This document shows, one piece after another, positions 1-7,283 of a stretch of DNA of 17,419 nt. Source of the stretch: an uncultured Bilophila sp. (lineage in GTDB: Bacteria > Desulfobacterota > Desulfovibrionia > Desulfovibrionales > Desulfovibrionaceae); contig CAJUHZ010000049.1 in NCBI GenBank assembly GCA_910585945.1, positions 1 to 17,419 of the forward strand. Reading direction: 5' to 3'. Position numbers and translations under genes: made by a program. The stretch's first letter is position 1. Each line of letters begins with the position of its first letter. The notes under the pieces are model-generated. The model did not search any database and was not told where the DNA came from. It saw only the letters and a program-made list of their open reading frames with translations.

Positions 1-1
1 A

Positions 2-649
2 GAGAAGTCAAGGGATGCCAACTTAGAAATAATGCGCGAAACTTTTGCAATTAGATACTACGATGAGGCGCACCGTGTAACCAACAACGTCTCGGTGGCG
101 GGCCAGCTTCAGGCCGACATGACCACAATGGCGCGGGAATCGCGCAAGTGGAACCTGTCCATCGGGCTGTACACGCAGTCCATTGACGACATTCCGAAAA
201 TCATCACTGACGAACTGGCGACCACAGTGGTCATCCTCGGTTCGGGCACGGAAAAAAGCATCGACAATCTGTCGGAACGCTTTGGGTTGAACGGAGCCTG
301 CCGTCATGCGCTCTCGCGCCTGGGCAAGCCCGGCAGGGCCGGTTCCAATCTCATTGCCCTGTTCCGGACAGGTTCTGGCATGTCCCAGCTTGTCCTCAGT
401 CTGACCATCGGCCCGCAATCCCTCTGGGCCTTTTCCACTACCACGGAAGACGTGGCTATCCGCAACAATCTCTATCAGCGCCTGGGGCCGTCCGAAACCC
501 TGCGGCGGCTGGCCGCGCGGTTTCCGGGCGGCTCGGCCAAGGCGGAAGTGGAACGCCGCAGGCGCAACGTCGAAGACCAGAGCGACGCCGATGAGGAAGT
601 CGTCAACGTCCTTCTGGAAATCGCCAACGAAGTAACGAGGGAACAATGA
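2..649 (+). CDS. dotO: DotO/IcmB (TraU) type IVB secretion ATPase, C-terminal part
   Basis: This is the end of a VirB4-class ATPase that energises type IVB secretion or conjugation from the cytoplasmic face of the inner membrane. The frame is open to the window edge, so the ATG at 32 is internal (residues E-K-S-R-D-A-N-L-E-I precede it) and the true start lies upstream. Visible are a Walker B-like YYDEAHR segment near the left edge, then LYTQSIDDIP, the Q-containing stretch SGMSQLVLSLTIGP, and the tail LWAFSTTTEDVAIRNNLYQR followed by a PSE-LRRLAARFPGGSAK-EVERRR segment, all typical of IcmB/TraU. The Walker A region is outside the window. The stop overlaps the next start (ATGA, 646-649), indicating translational coupling. 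Family assignment is by recognition of the conserved tail and by context (next to IcmX-like and DotA genes); confidence is high for the family. Confidence 0.88.
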   Translation, partial: EKSRDANLEIMRETFAIRYYDEAHRVTNNVSVAGQLQADMTTMARESRKWNLSIGLYTQSIDDIPKIITDELATTVVILGSGTEKSIDNLSERFGLNGACRHALSRLGKPGRAGSNLIALFRTGSGMSQLVLSLTIGPQSLWAFSTTTEDVAIRNNLYQRLGPSETLRRLAARFPGGSAKAEVERRRRNVEDQSDADEEVVNVLLEIANEVTREQ

Positions 650-1743
650 AAAAGCTCTTTCTTGCCCTGGCGCTTGTTCTGCTGCCGGTTTCGGCCTGGG
701 CCGGAGGCTGTGGCTGCGGCTCCGTCAGAGCCATTGTCACGGCGGCGAAGTCCGAAACCATTCAGGCGGTCAACGCGCATACGGCGGCGGAAGCGCAGGC
801 CATCCGCTCGGAAATCCTGCTGGCCGCGCAAAACATCATCGGCACGCTGAAGGCGGAATCCGCCACCATCGTGCGGGCTTTGGTCGCGCTCAAGGAAAGC
901 AACGCCGCCGCTCTCAAGGGGCAGTCCGTGGCGGGCGAGGCCATGAAAACCGAGGATATGTACGGCAAGGCCGCGCAGCCCGCCGGGCTGTGCGGAAGCA
1001 GTTCCCTGGGCGCGGGCATCCAGCTCGGCGCTCAGGCCGGACAGGAAATCCACGCCGCCATGCGCGAAAAGCAGCTTGAACACGCCCATACGCCCAAAAA
1101 GCCGGTGGAATTTCTTCAGCGTGTGCTGGCGGAAGATCAGCCTTCCGAACAGGAAAGCCTGAACGCACTCTTTCCGCTGCGAAGCACACTCACGGAAGAC
1201 CAGGTGGCGCAGGCGCATGAAGCCGTCAAGACGCTGGCCAATCCCCGCCCGCTGCCGGTGGTGACGGAGGAACAGAAGGACACGCCAGCCGGGCAGACCT
1301 ACGCGGCGGCGCGGAAAATCCATGAGGAGCGAGTAGCGGCTGTCATGGAGTCGCTGAACAATCATGTTGTGTATCACGCGCCCACGCTGCCGGATGACGT
1401 GACGGCCTGGGCGGAAAACCAGTGGTCGGAAGCGGGCGGGAGCGGAACGCCGCCCGGCATTGTGGACGGCAAGCTCTCGGAAGCCGGGCTGTACAAGCTC
1501 CTCTCACAAATGAGGACCGGCAATCCGAACTGGTTCGCGCAAGTTGCTTCCGCGACGGATGCCGGACTCTTGCGGGAGCTGGTCATCATGCAGGCGTTCC
1601 AACTGGAACTGACGCGCAAGAATACGGACTTGCTGGACAGACTGACCGTCATTGCCTCGCTGGATTACCTCACGCGCATGGAAGGCACGACGGGCAAGGA
1701 AGTAGACGATCTTTACACGCGCATGGTCGGCGCGCAACAATAA
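646..1743 (+). CDS. IcmX/TraW-like secreted conjugation protein
   Basis: This is a 365-aa exported protein. It has a clear Sec signal peptide (basic MKK, hydrophobic LFLALALVLLPVSAWA, probable cleavage after A19) followed by a Cys-rich GGCGCG start of the mature chain. The rest is soluble and predicted helical, with an Ala/Glu-rich region around residues 30-95 that may form a coiled coil, and a conserved-looking C-terminal part (LSEAGLYKLLSQMRTGNPNW, LDYLTRMEG). In IncI plasmids TraW, related to Legionella IcmX, lies between TraU (DotO) and TraY (DotA), which is the position seen here. The IcmX/TraW call therefore rests mainly on gene order, size and export signal, not on a strong motif. The start overlaps the dotO stop. 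The downstream neighbour dotA is separated by an inserted toxin-antitoxin pair. Confidence 0.62.
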   Translation: MKKLFLALALVLLPVSAWAGGCGCGSVRAIVTAAKSETIQAVNAHTAAEAQAIRSEILLAAQNIIGTLKAESATIVRALVALKESNAAALKGQSVAGEAMKTEDMYGKAAQPAGLCGSSSLGAGIQLGAQAGQEIHAAMREKQLEHAHTPKKPVEFLQRVLAEDQPSEQESLNALFPLRSTLTEDQVAQAHEAVKTLANPRPLPVVTEEQKDTPAGQTYAAARKIHEERVAAVMESLNNHVVYHAPTLPDDVTAWAENQWSEAGGSGTPPGIVDGKLSEAGLYKLLSQMRTGNPNWFAQVASATDAGLLRELVIMQAFQLELTRKNTDLLDRLTVIASLDYLTRMEGTTGKEVDDLYTRMVGAQQ

Positions 1744-1755
1744 GAGGACACAATG
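1744..1755 (+). other. Orphan ribosome binding site and ATG behind the IcmX-like gene
   Basis: Immediately after the TAA of the IcmX-like gene comes AGAGGACACAATG, a good Shine-Dalgarno (GAGG) correctly spaced from an ATG at 1753. The frame that follows runs antisense through the yafQ/dinJ pair and makes no recognisable protein. Because every other gene in this strand starts in just this manner, the site is probably the leftover start of the gene that once followed, separated from its body when the toxin-antitoxin DNA arrived. It could also be a chance match. Confidence 0.4.
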
Positions 1756-1761
1756 AATATT

Positions 1762-2037
1762 TTATTCGTCAAAAAGATCGGAATGAGTGCCCGTTCTTGT
1801 AAAGAAGCATTCTTTTTCTTCAATGGCATATACAAGAACCCAATCAAATTCTATATGCAATTCTCTATGATATTTCCATTTTCCTTTCAATTGATGGTCT
1901 TTGTATGCAGCGGGAAGTGGCCTTTCCCCCGTCAAAATTTTATTCATCGCTTCCTGCAATTTGGACATATCATAGCCGCGCCGCGCCATCTTTTTTATGT
2001 CGCGTCTAAAATTTGCTGTATAATTGGCAATGAGCAT
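1762..2037 (-). CDS. yafQ: YafQ-family (RelE superfamily) mRNA interferase toxin
   Basis: This is a 91-aa toxin of the YafQ/RelE fold, which cleaves mRNA on the ribosome. The family signature is almost complete: PLPAAYKDHQLKGKW, RELHIEFDWVLVY and the C-terminal RTGTHSDLF. His48, His61, Asp65, Trp66 and His85 line up with the known YafQ active-site residues (H50, H63, D67, W68, H87 in E. coli), so the enzyme looks intact. Its ATG directly follows the antitoxin stop codon (no spacing), so the two are co-translated. The pair runs against the transfer operon and is visibly more AT-rich than the flanking genes, suggesting separate acquisition. Family and intactness are well supported; its function in element maintenance is inferred. 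Confidence 0.93.
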   Translation of the reverse strand: MLIANYTANFRRDIKKMARRGYDMSKLQEAMNKILTGERPLPAAYKDHQLKGKWKYHRELHIEFDWVLVYAIEEKECFFTRTGTHSDLFDE

Positions 2038-2328
2038 TTAAATTCCAAGTTGCCTGAAAAGATCATCAGCATTTTGGGCTCGGAAAAGACCTTCCCGGCG
2101 TTCAACTGCCTCCATAGCTTGCCTGGTTTCTTCATTAGGGATTTCCTCGCCGTACTCTTCTTGCAAAGCAGCTTCAGCATCAAAGGGCAGACGCTTGTCT
2201 CGTGCGATTTTTGCAACCATCAAACGAATTACTTCAGGAAGAGTGAATCCGGTATCATGAAGCGCCTTTTCAGCGCTGTCCCTGATGTCCTGTTCAATCT
2301 CTGTTCCAATATACGCGGTAGCAGGCAT
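2038..2328 (-). CDS. dinJ: DinJ/RelB-family antitoxin
   Basis: This is a 96-aa antitoxin that neutralises the adjacent YafQ-type toxin and should repress its own promoter. The N-terminal part (residues about 3-50: ATAYIGTEIEQDIRDSAEKA, then GFTLPEVIRLMVAKIARDK) is the ribbon-helix-helix DNA-binding and dimerisation domain typical of RelB/DinJ. The acidic C-terminal half (EEYGEEIPNEETRQAMEAVE) is the flexible toxin-wrapping tail. The start is well defined by AAGGAGG on the minus strand at about 2335-2341, six bases from the ATG. It is encoded first, as usual for DinJ-YafQ. Assignment is by sequence signature and by pairing with a clear YafQ. Confidence 0.92.
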   Translation of the reverse strand: MPATAYIGTEIEQDIRDSAEKALHDTGFTLPEVIRLMVAKIARDKRLPFDAEAALQEEYGEEIPNEETRQAMEAVERREGLFRAQNADDLFRQLGI

Positions 2329-2341
2329 GATGGCCCTCCTT

Positions 2342-2378
2342 ATTTATCCAAATTTATCCAATATCCCCTGATAGTCAA
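2342..2378 (-). promoter_or_regulatory. dinJ-yafQ promoter with tandem-repeat operator
   Basis: On the minus strand a TTGACT -35 box (2373-2378) is followed after 16 bases by a TAAATT -10-like box (2351-2356). A perfect 10-base tandem direct repeat (ATTTATCCAA on the plus strand, 2342-2351 and 2352-2361) covers the -10 and extends almost to the Shine-Dalgarno. Ribbon-helix-helix antitoxins bind short repeated half-sites, so this is the probable autoregulatory operator. The repeat is seen directly; its use as operator is inference. Confidence 0.55.
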
Positions 2379-2398
2379 GACTGACTGGAGCGCATGTC

Positions 2399-4453
2399 AT
2401 GGCCTCATCTGATCTGCCCGCTACTTCGGAAGTCCTGCTCCAGACTGACGCCAGCAAGCATATTCTGGACGCCTTTCTCGGCCAGGGCTGGGATACCTGG
2501 GGCGCGAATCTCGGCGGTTCGCAGGCGTCGGAACTGATGCTGGAGCTTTTCAGCGCCTTCAATCTGGTGGCGCTGGCTGTGGTGTCGGCGCTGTTCATCT
2601 GGATTCTGGCCGTTGCCGTGGCCGGAACGGCGCATGAAGGAACGCCCTTCGGCAAACGCTACAGCTCCCTGTGGATGCCGCTGCGTTTTGTGGGCGCAAT
2701 GGGCGCTCTGGCTCCTGTCTTCAAGGGATTGTCGCTTTTTCAGGTGGCGATTCTGGCCTGTATCGGTTTCAGCATCAATCTCGGCAATTACGTCTGGGAG
2801 CTGGGCACGGATTACTTTGTGGAGCATGGCGGTCAGCTCACCGTGCAGGCTCCGGATCAGAACGTCACCCATTATGCTTCCATCAGCAACGGCGCTCTGG
2901 AATCGCTGACGCTGCAATACTACCTGAACGAGCGGCGCGGCCTGAACATCACGCCGGGCGGAGAATGGACGTACAGCGGCAACTGGTTCCGCTCCGGCGG
3001 AGAATACAGGTTCATTTTCAACGGCAATGCGGGAAGCATCACGGTTTCCTGCGTGGATGAAGGCGACGCCTTGTGCCGGGGCAAGGTCAACGCCGTGAGC
3101 GCGGCGGTTTCCGCGCTTTCGCCCCTGGCGCAGCAGCTTGCCGATCCCGACACGCCCGCATCCTCCATTGATCCCCGCGCCCTGTACGATGCGGCCACCA
3201 CGGTCAACCAGACCATTCTGGCCGATGTGCAAAGCTACGCGCAACAGGGACAGCTCAAATCCAAACTCCAGGATTTCGAGGAAAACGCCGCGCAATACGG
3301 ATGGTTCGCGGCAGGCTCGTCCTACTGGTCAATCTCATGGATAAACCAGGAAGTCCGCGAGGCCATGTATTCCGGCATTACCTACAGCCCGCACGAGTAC
3401 ACGGTATCGGAACTTCAGGCGCTGATGCACGGTCTGCGGGACTATGAAGCGGCCAAAGAGCGAGTAGCCAACTACATCAAGACCGCCTACGCCAGCCGGA
3501 GGGGCATTTCCGACACCACGGCCACGCCGTCCGTCACGGATGAAGGCCGGGCTTTCGACGAAATTTGCAACTGGCTGCGGGCCACGCTGAATCAGCTTGT
3601 GGCCGGAAATATCCTGCCCATAGCCATTGAAAAGCTCTCCAGTCAAGACCCGATCATGGCGGTGTCCAATGTGGGGGACTATCTCATCGGATCGGCCTGG
3701 GGTCTGGCCTCGGCGCTCGGCGTGGTGGATGTGGCGCACTCGATGGGCAAGGCGCTGCCCTTTGTGGGCAAGGCCGTTCCCAATCTGGACAAGTACATCA
3801 GTTTCGCCCTGTTCACGGTCTTTCTGCCGCTCCTGCTCTACGGGCTGGCGCTGGCCTACTATCTGCCCGCCATTCCCTTCATCCGCTGGATTTCCGCCCT
3901 GGTTGGCTGGATCATTCTGGTGGTGGAAGCCCTGATTGCTGCTCCGCTCTGGCTCTGTGCCCACGCCATGCCCGACGGCGAGGGAGCAGCCGGACAGCAC
4001 GGCAAACGGGGGTACTTCCTCCTGCTCGGCATCCTTGTCCGTCCGCCGCTCATGGTCTGCGGCTTCTTCGCCGCCGTCATCCTGATGAACGTGGTGGGCC
4101 GGATGCTCGGCGCGGGCTTCGAGCTGTTTGTCGGCGGAACCATGCAGACAAAAGTCATCGGCATCACCGGCACGTTCTCCATGCTCGTCATCCTGGGCAT
4201 TGTGGTCATCATGACGGCCAACAAATTTTTCAGCCTTATTCACTATCTGCCCGAACATGTCACCAACTGGATAGGCCAGCAGTTCCATGCCTTGGGCGAA
4301 AAGGAAGACCAGGCGGGCGTAAAAAACGTCTTTGTCGGCTCCACCAATGCGGTCAGCTCCGGGGCGCACGGCGCAAGAGAACTGCGCGGCGATCTGTCCC
4401 GCCAATGGAACAGGCCCGGCGCTGGCCTGACGGAAAAGAACTTCAGGAGCTGA
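2399..4453 (+). CDS. dotA: DotA/TraY polytopic inner-membrane protein
   Basis: This 684-aa inner-membrane protein is required for type IVB transfer. Hydrophobic segments lie at about residues 52-76 and 110-135. A long periplasmic-type region follows (about 136-465, containing Cys218 and Cys226), then four segments near 466-490, 495-518, 540-565 and 590-612. Family hallmarks are MPLRFVGAMGALAP near residue 93, HAMPDGEGAAG near 522 and YLPEHVTNWIG near 616. It is shorter than Legionella DotA (about 1048 aa) and close to IncI TraY (about 745 aa), so it is of the conjugation type. No cleavable signal peptide is apparent. The start is supported by GGAG at 2387-2390. Upstream lies the promoter of the opposite-strand dinJ-yafQ pair, so dotA may be read from a transcript passing through that module in antisense. 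Confidence 0.88.
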   Translation: MASSDLPATSEVLLQTDASKHILDAFLGQGWDTWGANLGGSQASELMLELFSAFNLVALAVVSALFIWILAVAVAGTAHEGTPFGKRYSSLWMPLRFVGAMGALAPVFKGLSLFQVAILACIGFSINLGNYVWELGTDYFVEHGGQLTVQAPDQNVTHYASISNGALESLTLQYYLNERRGLNITPGGEWTYSGNWFRSGGEYRFIFNGNAGSITVSCVDEGDALCRGKVNAVSAAVSALSPLAQQLADPDTPASSIDPRALYDAATTVNQTILADVQSYAQQGQLKSKLQDFEENAAQYGWFAAGSSYWSISWINQEVREAMYSGITYSPHEYTVSELQALMHGLRDYEAAKERVANYIKTAYASRRGISDTTATPSVTDEGRAFDEICNWLRATLNQLVAGNILPIAIEKLSSQDPIMAVSNVGDYLIGSAWGLASALGVVDVAHSMGKALPFVGKAVPNLDKYISFALFTVFLPLLLYGLALAYYLPAIPFIRWISALVGWIILVVEALIAAPLWLCAHAMPDGEGAAGQHGKRGYFLLLGILVRPPLMVCGFFAAVILMNVVGRMLGAGFELFVGGTMQTKVIGITGTFSMLVILGIVVIMTANKFFSLIHYLPEHVTNWIGQQFHALGEKEDQAGVKNVFVGSTNAVSSGAHGARELRGDLSRQWNRPGAGLTEKNFRS

Positions 4454-4454
4454 C

Positions 4455-5081
4455 ATGGACAGTATCGTCATCAGTTGTTTTGATTTGACCGGCAACATGG
4501 TCATGCCCTGGGCGGAAGCGGGATACCCCTGCTACTGCGTCGATGTGCGGCATCCGTCCGGCGAGAGCCGTGAAGGCAACATTATCCGCGTGGGCGCGGA
4601 CATGCGCGACTGGCTGCCGCCGTTCAGACCCATCACCTTTGCCGCCTTTTTCCCGCCCTGCACGGATGTGGCTGTTTCCGGCGCACGCTGGTTCAGGGAC
4701 AAGGGACTTTTGGCGCTTTGCCGCGCCCTTGGTCTGTTCTATGCCTCCATCCGTCTCGCGGAATGGACGCGCGCGCCGTATCTCATCGAAAACCCCGTTT
4801 CCACTATTTCCACTTACTGGCGCAAGCCGGATTTCACCTTCAATCCCTGTGATTACGCGGGATATCCCGGCGGCGAAAACGATACCTACACCAAAAAGAC
4901 CTGCCTCTGGACGGGCGGCGGCTTCGTCATGCCGCCGCCCAAACGGCTTGAGCCGGTACAGGGAAGCAGAATGCACCTGCTTCCGCCTTCACCTGAACGG
5001 GCGAACCTTCGCAGCGCCACGCCGATGGGCTTTGCCCGCGCGGTCTTTGAAGCAAACTGCCCCGACTGGAGGTCAGCATGA
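4455..5081 (+). CDS. Small cytosine-C5 DNA methyltransferase-like protein
   Basis: This 208-aa protein carries the core landmarks of C5 cytosine methylases in the right order: a motif I-like FDLTGN at residues 9-14 (AdoMet site), an acidic motif II end at Asp30, PPCTDVAVSG at 67-76 with the would-be catalytic Cys69 (motif IV, usually PPCQ), and IENPVS at 111-116 (motif VI, usually ENV). The C-terminal TPMGFARAVFEAN may stand for motif X. It is much shorter than ordinary Dcm-type enzymes (over 300 aa) and has no room for a normal target-recognition domain; a KKTCLWTGG segment occupies that zone. Such short forms are known from phages and plasmids, but their activity is unclear. It follows dotA by one base with an AGGAG site and is coupled to the next gene. 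A role in protecting transferred DNA from restriction is inference. Confidence 0.68.
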   Translation: MDSIVISCFDLTGNMVMPWAEAGYPCYCVDVRHPSGESREGNIIRVGADMRDWLPPFRPITFAAFFPPCTDVAVSGARWFRDKGLLALCRALGLFYASIRLAEWTRAPYLIENPVSTISTYWRKPDFTFNPCDYAGYPGGENDTYTKKTCLWTGGGFVMPPPKRLEPVQGSRMHLLPPSPERANLRSATPMGFARAVFEANCPDWRSA

Positions 5082-5506
5082 AAACGCCCGCTTCCCTGCA
5101 AACGATTCTGGATACGGCCAGTCTGTCCGGGCGGCATGTCGCCGGGCTTCGCGGAGACTTCCATTCTCGTATGGCCGCTTTCCGGCGGAACCGCGCGGCA
5201 TCGGAACAGGCCGCGCTGGAAGAAGATTTTACCCTCGTTCTTGCGGCCTGGGGCATGGCTGACGCGGACATTCCCGGCGTCGTTTCGGCTCTGCGCCTGC
5301 GTCTGCTGGTGTTTCTCGCTCCGGCTCTGGCCTGCCTCCTCACGGCGGCATGGTCGCACAATCCGCTTTCCTTCCTGTCCCTGGCCTGCATCGCGCCGCC
5401 CTGTCTGCTCGGCATGGTCACAACGCTCTGGCGCATTTCCATTTTGCGAAACCGCCGCTTTACTCCGCTGTGCCGCTGGCTGTTGCGTTTCCGCAAACGT
5501 CCGTAG
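5078..5506 (+). CDS. Two-helix membrane protein, possible IcmV/TraX-like component
   Basis: This 142-aa protein is not recognised from motifs. Residues about 1-70 are soluble and charged (LQTILDTASLSG, FRRNRAASEQAALEEDFTLV). Two hydrophobic helices follow, at about 73-92 and 97-117 with a short loop, and the tail is strongly basic (LRNRRFTPLCRWLLRFRKR), suggesting an N-in, C-in inner-membrane topology. Size and topology resemble Legionella IcmV (about 151 aa), whose gene lies near dotA, but that link is tentative. Its start overlaps the methylase-like gene (ATGA 5078-5081). The 53-base gap to the next gene is one of the few in this block. Confidence 0.6.
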   Translation: MKTPASLQTILDTASLSGRHVAGLRGDFHSRMAAFRRNRAASEQAALEEDFTLVLAAWGMADADIPGVVSALRLRLLVFLAPALACLLTAAWSHNPLSFLSLACIAPPCLLGMVTTLWRISILRNRRFTPLCRWLLRFRKRP

Positions 5507-5559
5507 CGGGCGGGGTGTGTCTCTCCCAACCTTCTACCTTATATAGAGGAGCAATCATC

Positions 5560-6030
5560 GTGATCCCCAAAACTCTGCTGATGCTGTCCTGTCTGGCTCT
5601 TGCCGCCTGCGCGCAAAAAGCCGCGCCTCCGGTTCCGCCTTCCGTCGATTTCGTCTCGGCCACGCTTGGGCAGGCGGCGGAACAGGCGCACGGCGAACTC
5701 GCCATGCTCGCCCGGCTGCGCGGGCAGGGAATGCAACCCTTGCTGCCGCCCGCCGATCCCTCGCTGAGTTTGCCCGTTTCCCTTGCCTGGACTGGCGAAG
5801 CCTCCGGGGCGCTCAAGGCAATCTGCCTGCACGTCGGCTACCGTTACCGGGAAACCGGCGCTCCCTCGGCGCAGGCCATGCCCATTGTGGTGCATGGTCT
5901 GAACCGTCCGGCGCATGAACTGCTGGAAGACATTGCCTGGCAGATTCAGCCGCAGGCCGTGTTGCGCGTCGATGCCGTCAATCGGGTGCTGACGCTGGCA
6001 AAAACTTCTGGGCTGGAGGGACGGTCATGA
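5560..6030 (+). CDS. dotD: DotD outer-membrane lipoprotein (TraH-like)
   Basis: This is a 156-aa lipoprotein of the type IVB outer-membrane core, where DotC and DotD help place DotH. I chose the GTG at 5560 because AGAGGAG (5545-5551) sits 8 bases upstream and because it gives a classic lipoprotein signal, MIPKTLLMLSCLALAAC, with lipobox LAAC and lipidated Cys17. The frame stays open much further upstream, but only by overlapping the preceding gene. The mature part ends in a secretin-N0-like fold pattern (LQVDA-type strand: VLRVDAVNRVLTLAK). Length matches Legionella DotD (163 aa). The next gene, dotC, overlaps by ATGA. An AT-rich TATATA run at 5540-5545 might be a -10 box, but no good -35 is visible. 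Confidence 0.85.
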   Translation: MIPKTLLMLSCLALAACAQKAAPPVPPSVDFVSATLGQAAEQAHGELAMLARLRGQGMQPLLPPADPSLSLPVSLAWTGEASGALKAICLHVGYRYRETGAPSAQAMPIVVHGLNRPAHELLEDIAWQIQPQAVLRVDAVNRVLTLAKTSGLEGRS

Positions 6031-7283
6031 AAGCTCCCGCCCTCCTCATTCCCAAAGAGCCGTTGCCTGATTTGCATGAGCCTCCCCTCCACATGGAAAG
6101 TTATCAGAAAGGCTTTCGGGACGGCTTTCAGGACGGCTTTGCCGCCGCCGACCTGTCCACACCCGGCGTCGTCCTCTGCGGAAGTGGCCTTCTGGCATTG
6201 CTGATTGCCTACATCGTGGTCATGCGCCATGCCTCGCGCGTGGTGACTATCCTTTGTCAGCGTTTTCAGGTTGACGTGACCAAAAAGTCCGCTTCGCAAA
6301 AACTGGCCGCGCTGATTCTGCCGTTTCTGCTCTGTGCCGGTCTGAGCGGTTGCGCCGGAAAACAGGGCGAAGTCGTCAATCCCGCGCCCGTGTCGCCGGA
6401 AGTTGTCAACGCTCCGGCTCCCGCCGACCGCGCCGACAAGGGAACGGAAAAATTTGTGCCTCATGACGCCGCGTACCGGGAAGACGGCGCGGAACAGTCC
6501 CTTGAGGTGTACCTTCCCGCCGATCCCGCATCCGGGCCGCGCAAGGGCGATCCCGCCGAACTGGCGGAACTGCTGGAAATGAAGGGAAGCGGCGGCAGGG
6601 AACAAAGCGCCGTCCAGCTCATGCGGCCCAAAGCCATCCGGGAAGCGGCGCGGCTGGTCACGTTCCAGACCTCCATGTCCTGGCGCTACGGTCAGCTTGT
6701 GGCGGAAACGGAACGCTACAGCGCCATCATGGATACGGCGTTCAACTTTGCGCCGCTCCTGCTCACGCAGGGGGAAGCCCTGATCCTGCCGCCGCAGATC
6801 GCGCGGGCGGGCGCGTCCATGCGTATCGAGGATGGGGATACGGCCACAGCCGCCAAAACAACCTATGAACTGCTGGAACCCGCGCGGTACATCGCGGTTG
6901 TGCCGAACTGGCGGGAATTTCTCATGGCCGATGACTTCCCCGCGCCGGAACAGCCCAATCCCGCCGTGTTGCCGAAAAACGCGGAGGAACGCGCCATCTG
7001 GCGGGCGGCGGTGCGCGAAGCATGGGCGCAAGGATTGGCTGGGGCCGACCAGCTCTATGCCGACAACGTATCCCGCATGGCGCGGAGCTATCGCGGCGTC
7101 ATGCTCTATCACCTGCTTACCGCCCAACATCTTCTGAGCCGGGTCAACACGGCTTCCGCCGATTTGGGAACGCGAACCCAGGGCAACAAGCTGAACATCG
7201 GCCAGAAAGTGTACCGGATCACCGCGCCTTCCGCCTTTACCGTCGCGCCTCCCGCGCGAACGAAGGGAGGGAAGCGGCAATGA
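6027..7283 (+). CDS. dotC: DotC lipoprotein (TraI-like) with an N-terminal membrane extension
   Basis: Residues about 205-330 carry the DotC pattern: IREAARLVTFQTSMSWRYGQ, the FNFAPLLL segment, ILPPQIARAGASMRIEDG, and ARYIAVVPNWREFL. DotC is an outer-membrane lipoprotein that works with DotD to assemble DotH. The frame is 418 aa, longer than Legionella DotC (303 aa). The extra N-terminus has a GFRDGFQDGF repeat, a membrane helix at about 47-66 (VVLCGSGLLALLIAYIVV) and a basic stretch. A second, complete lipoprotein signal begins at Val84, a GTG codon at 6276: TKKSASQKLAALILPFLLC then AGLSGC with lipidated Cys109. Initiation at GTG 6276 (AGG at 6268-6270, 5 bases upstream) would give a 335-aa ordinary DotC. 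So this is either a fusion of a small membrane protein with pre-DotC or two products from one frame. Overlaps dotD and dotB by ATGA. Confidence 0.85.
   Translation: MKAPALLIPKEPLPDLHEPPLHMESYQKGFRDGFQDGFAAADLSTPGVVLCGSGLLALLIAYIVVMRHASRVVTILCQRFQVDVTKKSASQKLAALILPFLLCAGLSGCAGKQGEVVNPAPVSPEVVNAPAPADRADKGTEKFVPHDAAYREDGAEQSLEVYLPADPASGPRKGDPAELAELLEMKGSGGREQSAVQLMRPKAIREAARLVTFQTSMSWRYGQLVAETERYSAIMDTAFNFAPLLLTQGEALILPPQIARAGASMRIEDGDTATAAKTTYELLEPARYIAVVPNWREFLMADDFPAPEQPNPAVLPKNAEERAIWRAAVREAWAQGLAGADQLYADNVSRMARSYRGVMLYHLLTAQHLLSRVNTASADLGTRTQGNKLNIGQKVYRITAPSAFTVAPPARTKGGKRQ

Noticed and set aside
475..1377. A 300-codon minus-strand frame over the icmX-like gene
   Set aside because: It crosses the coupled dotO/icmX junction, is Arg- and Gly-rich without motifs, and lacks a ribosome binding site.
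1753..2412. A 219-codon plus-strand frame starting at the orphan ATG
   Set aside because: Its whole body is antisense to the well-supported dinJ-yafQ pair and runs into the dotA start; only the ribosome binding site is kept as a possible relic.
1326..3478. The 11-base string GAGCGAGTAGC present in both the icmX-like gene and dotA
   Set aside because: Two copies within coding sequence, both encoding E-R-V-A in frame, with no symmetry and no further copies noticed; probably chance.
5350..5559. An upstream extension of the dotD frame
   Set aside because: It would overlap the preceding membrane-protein gene and bury the lipoprotein signal; the GTG at 5560 has a well-spaced AGAGGAG and a proper lipobox.
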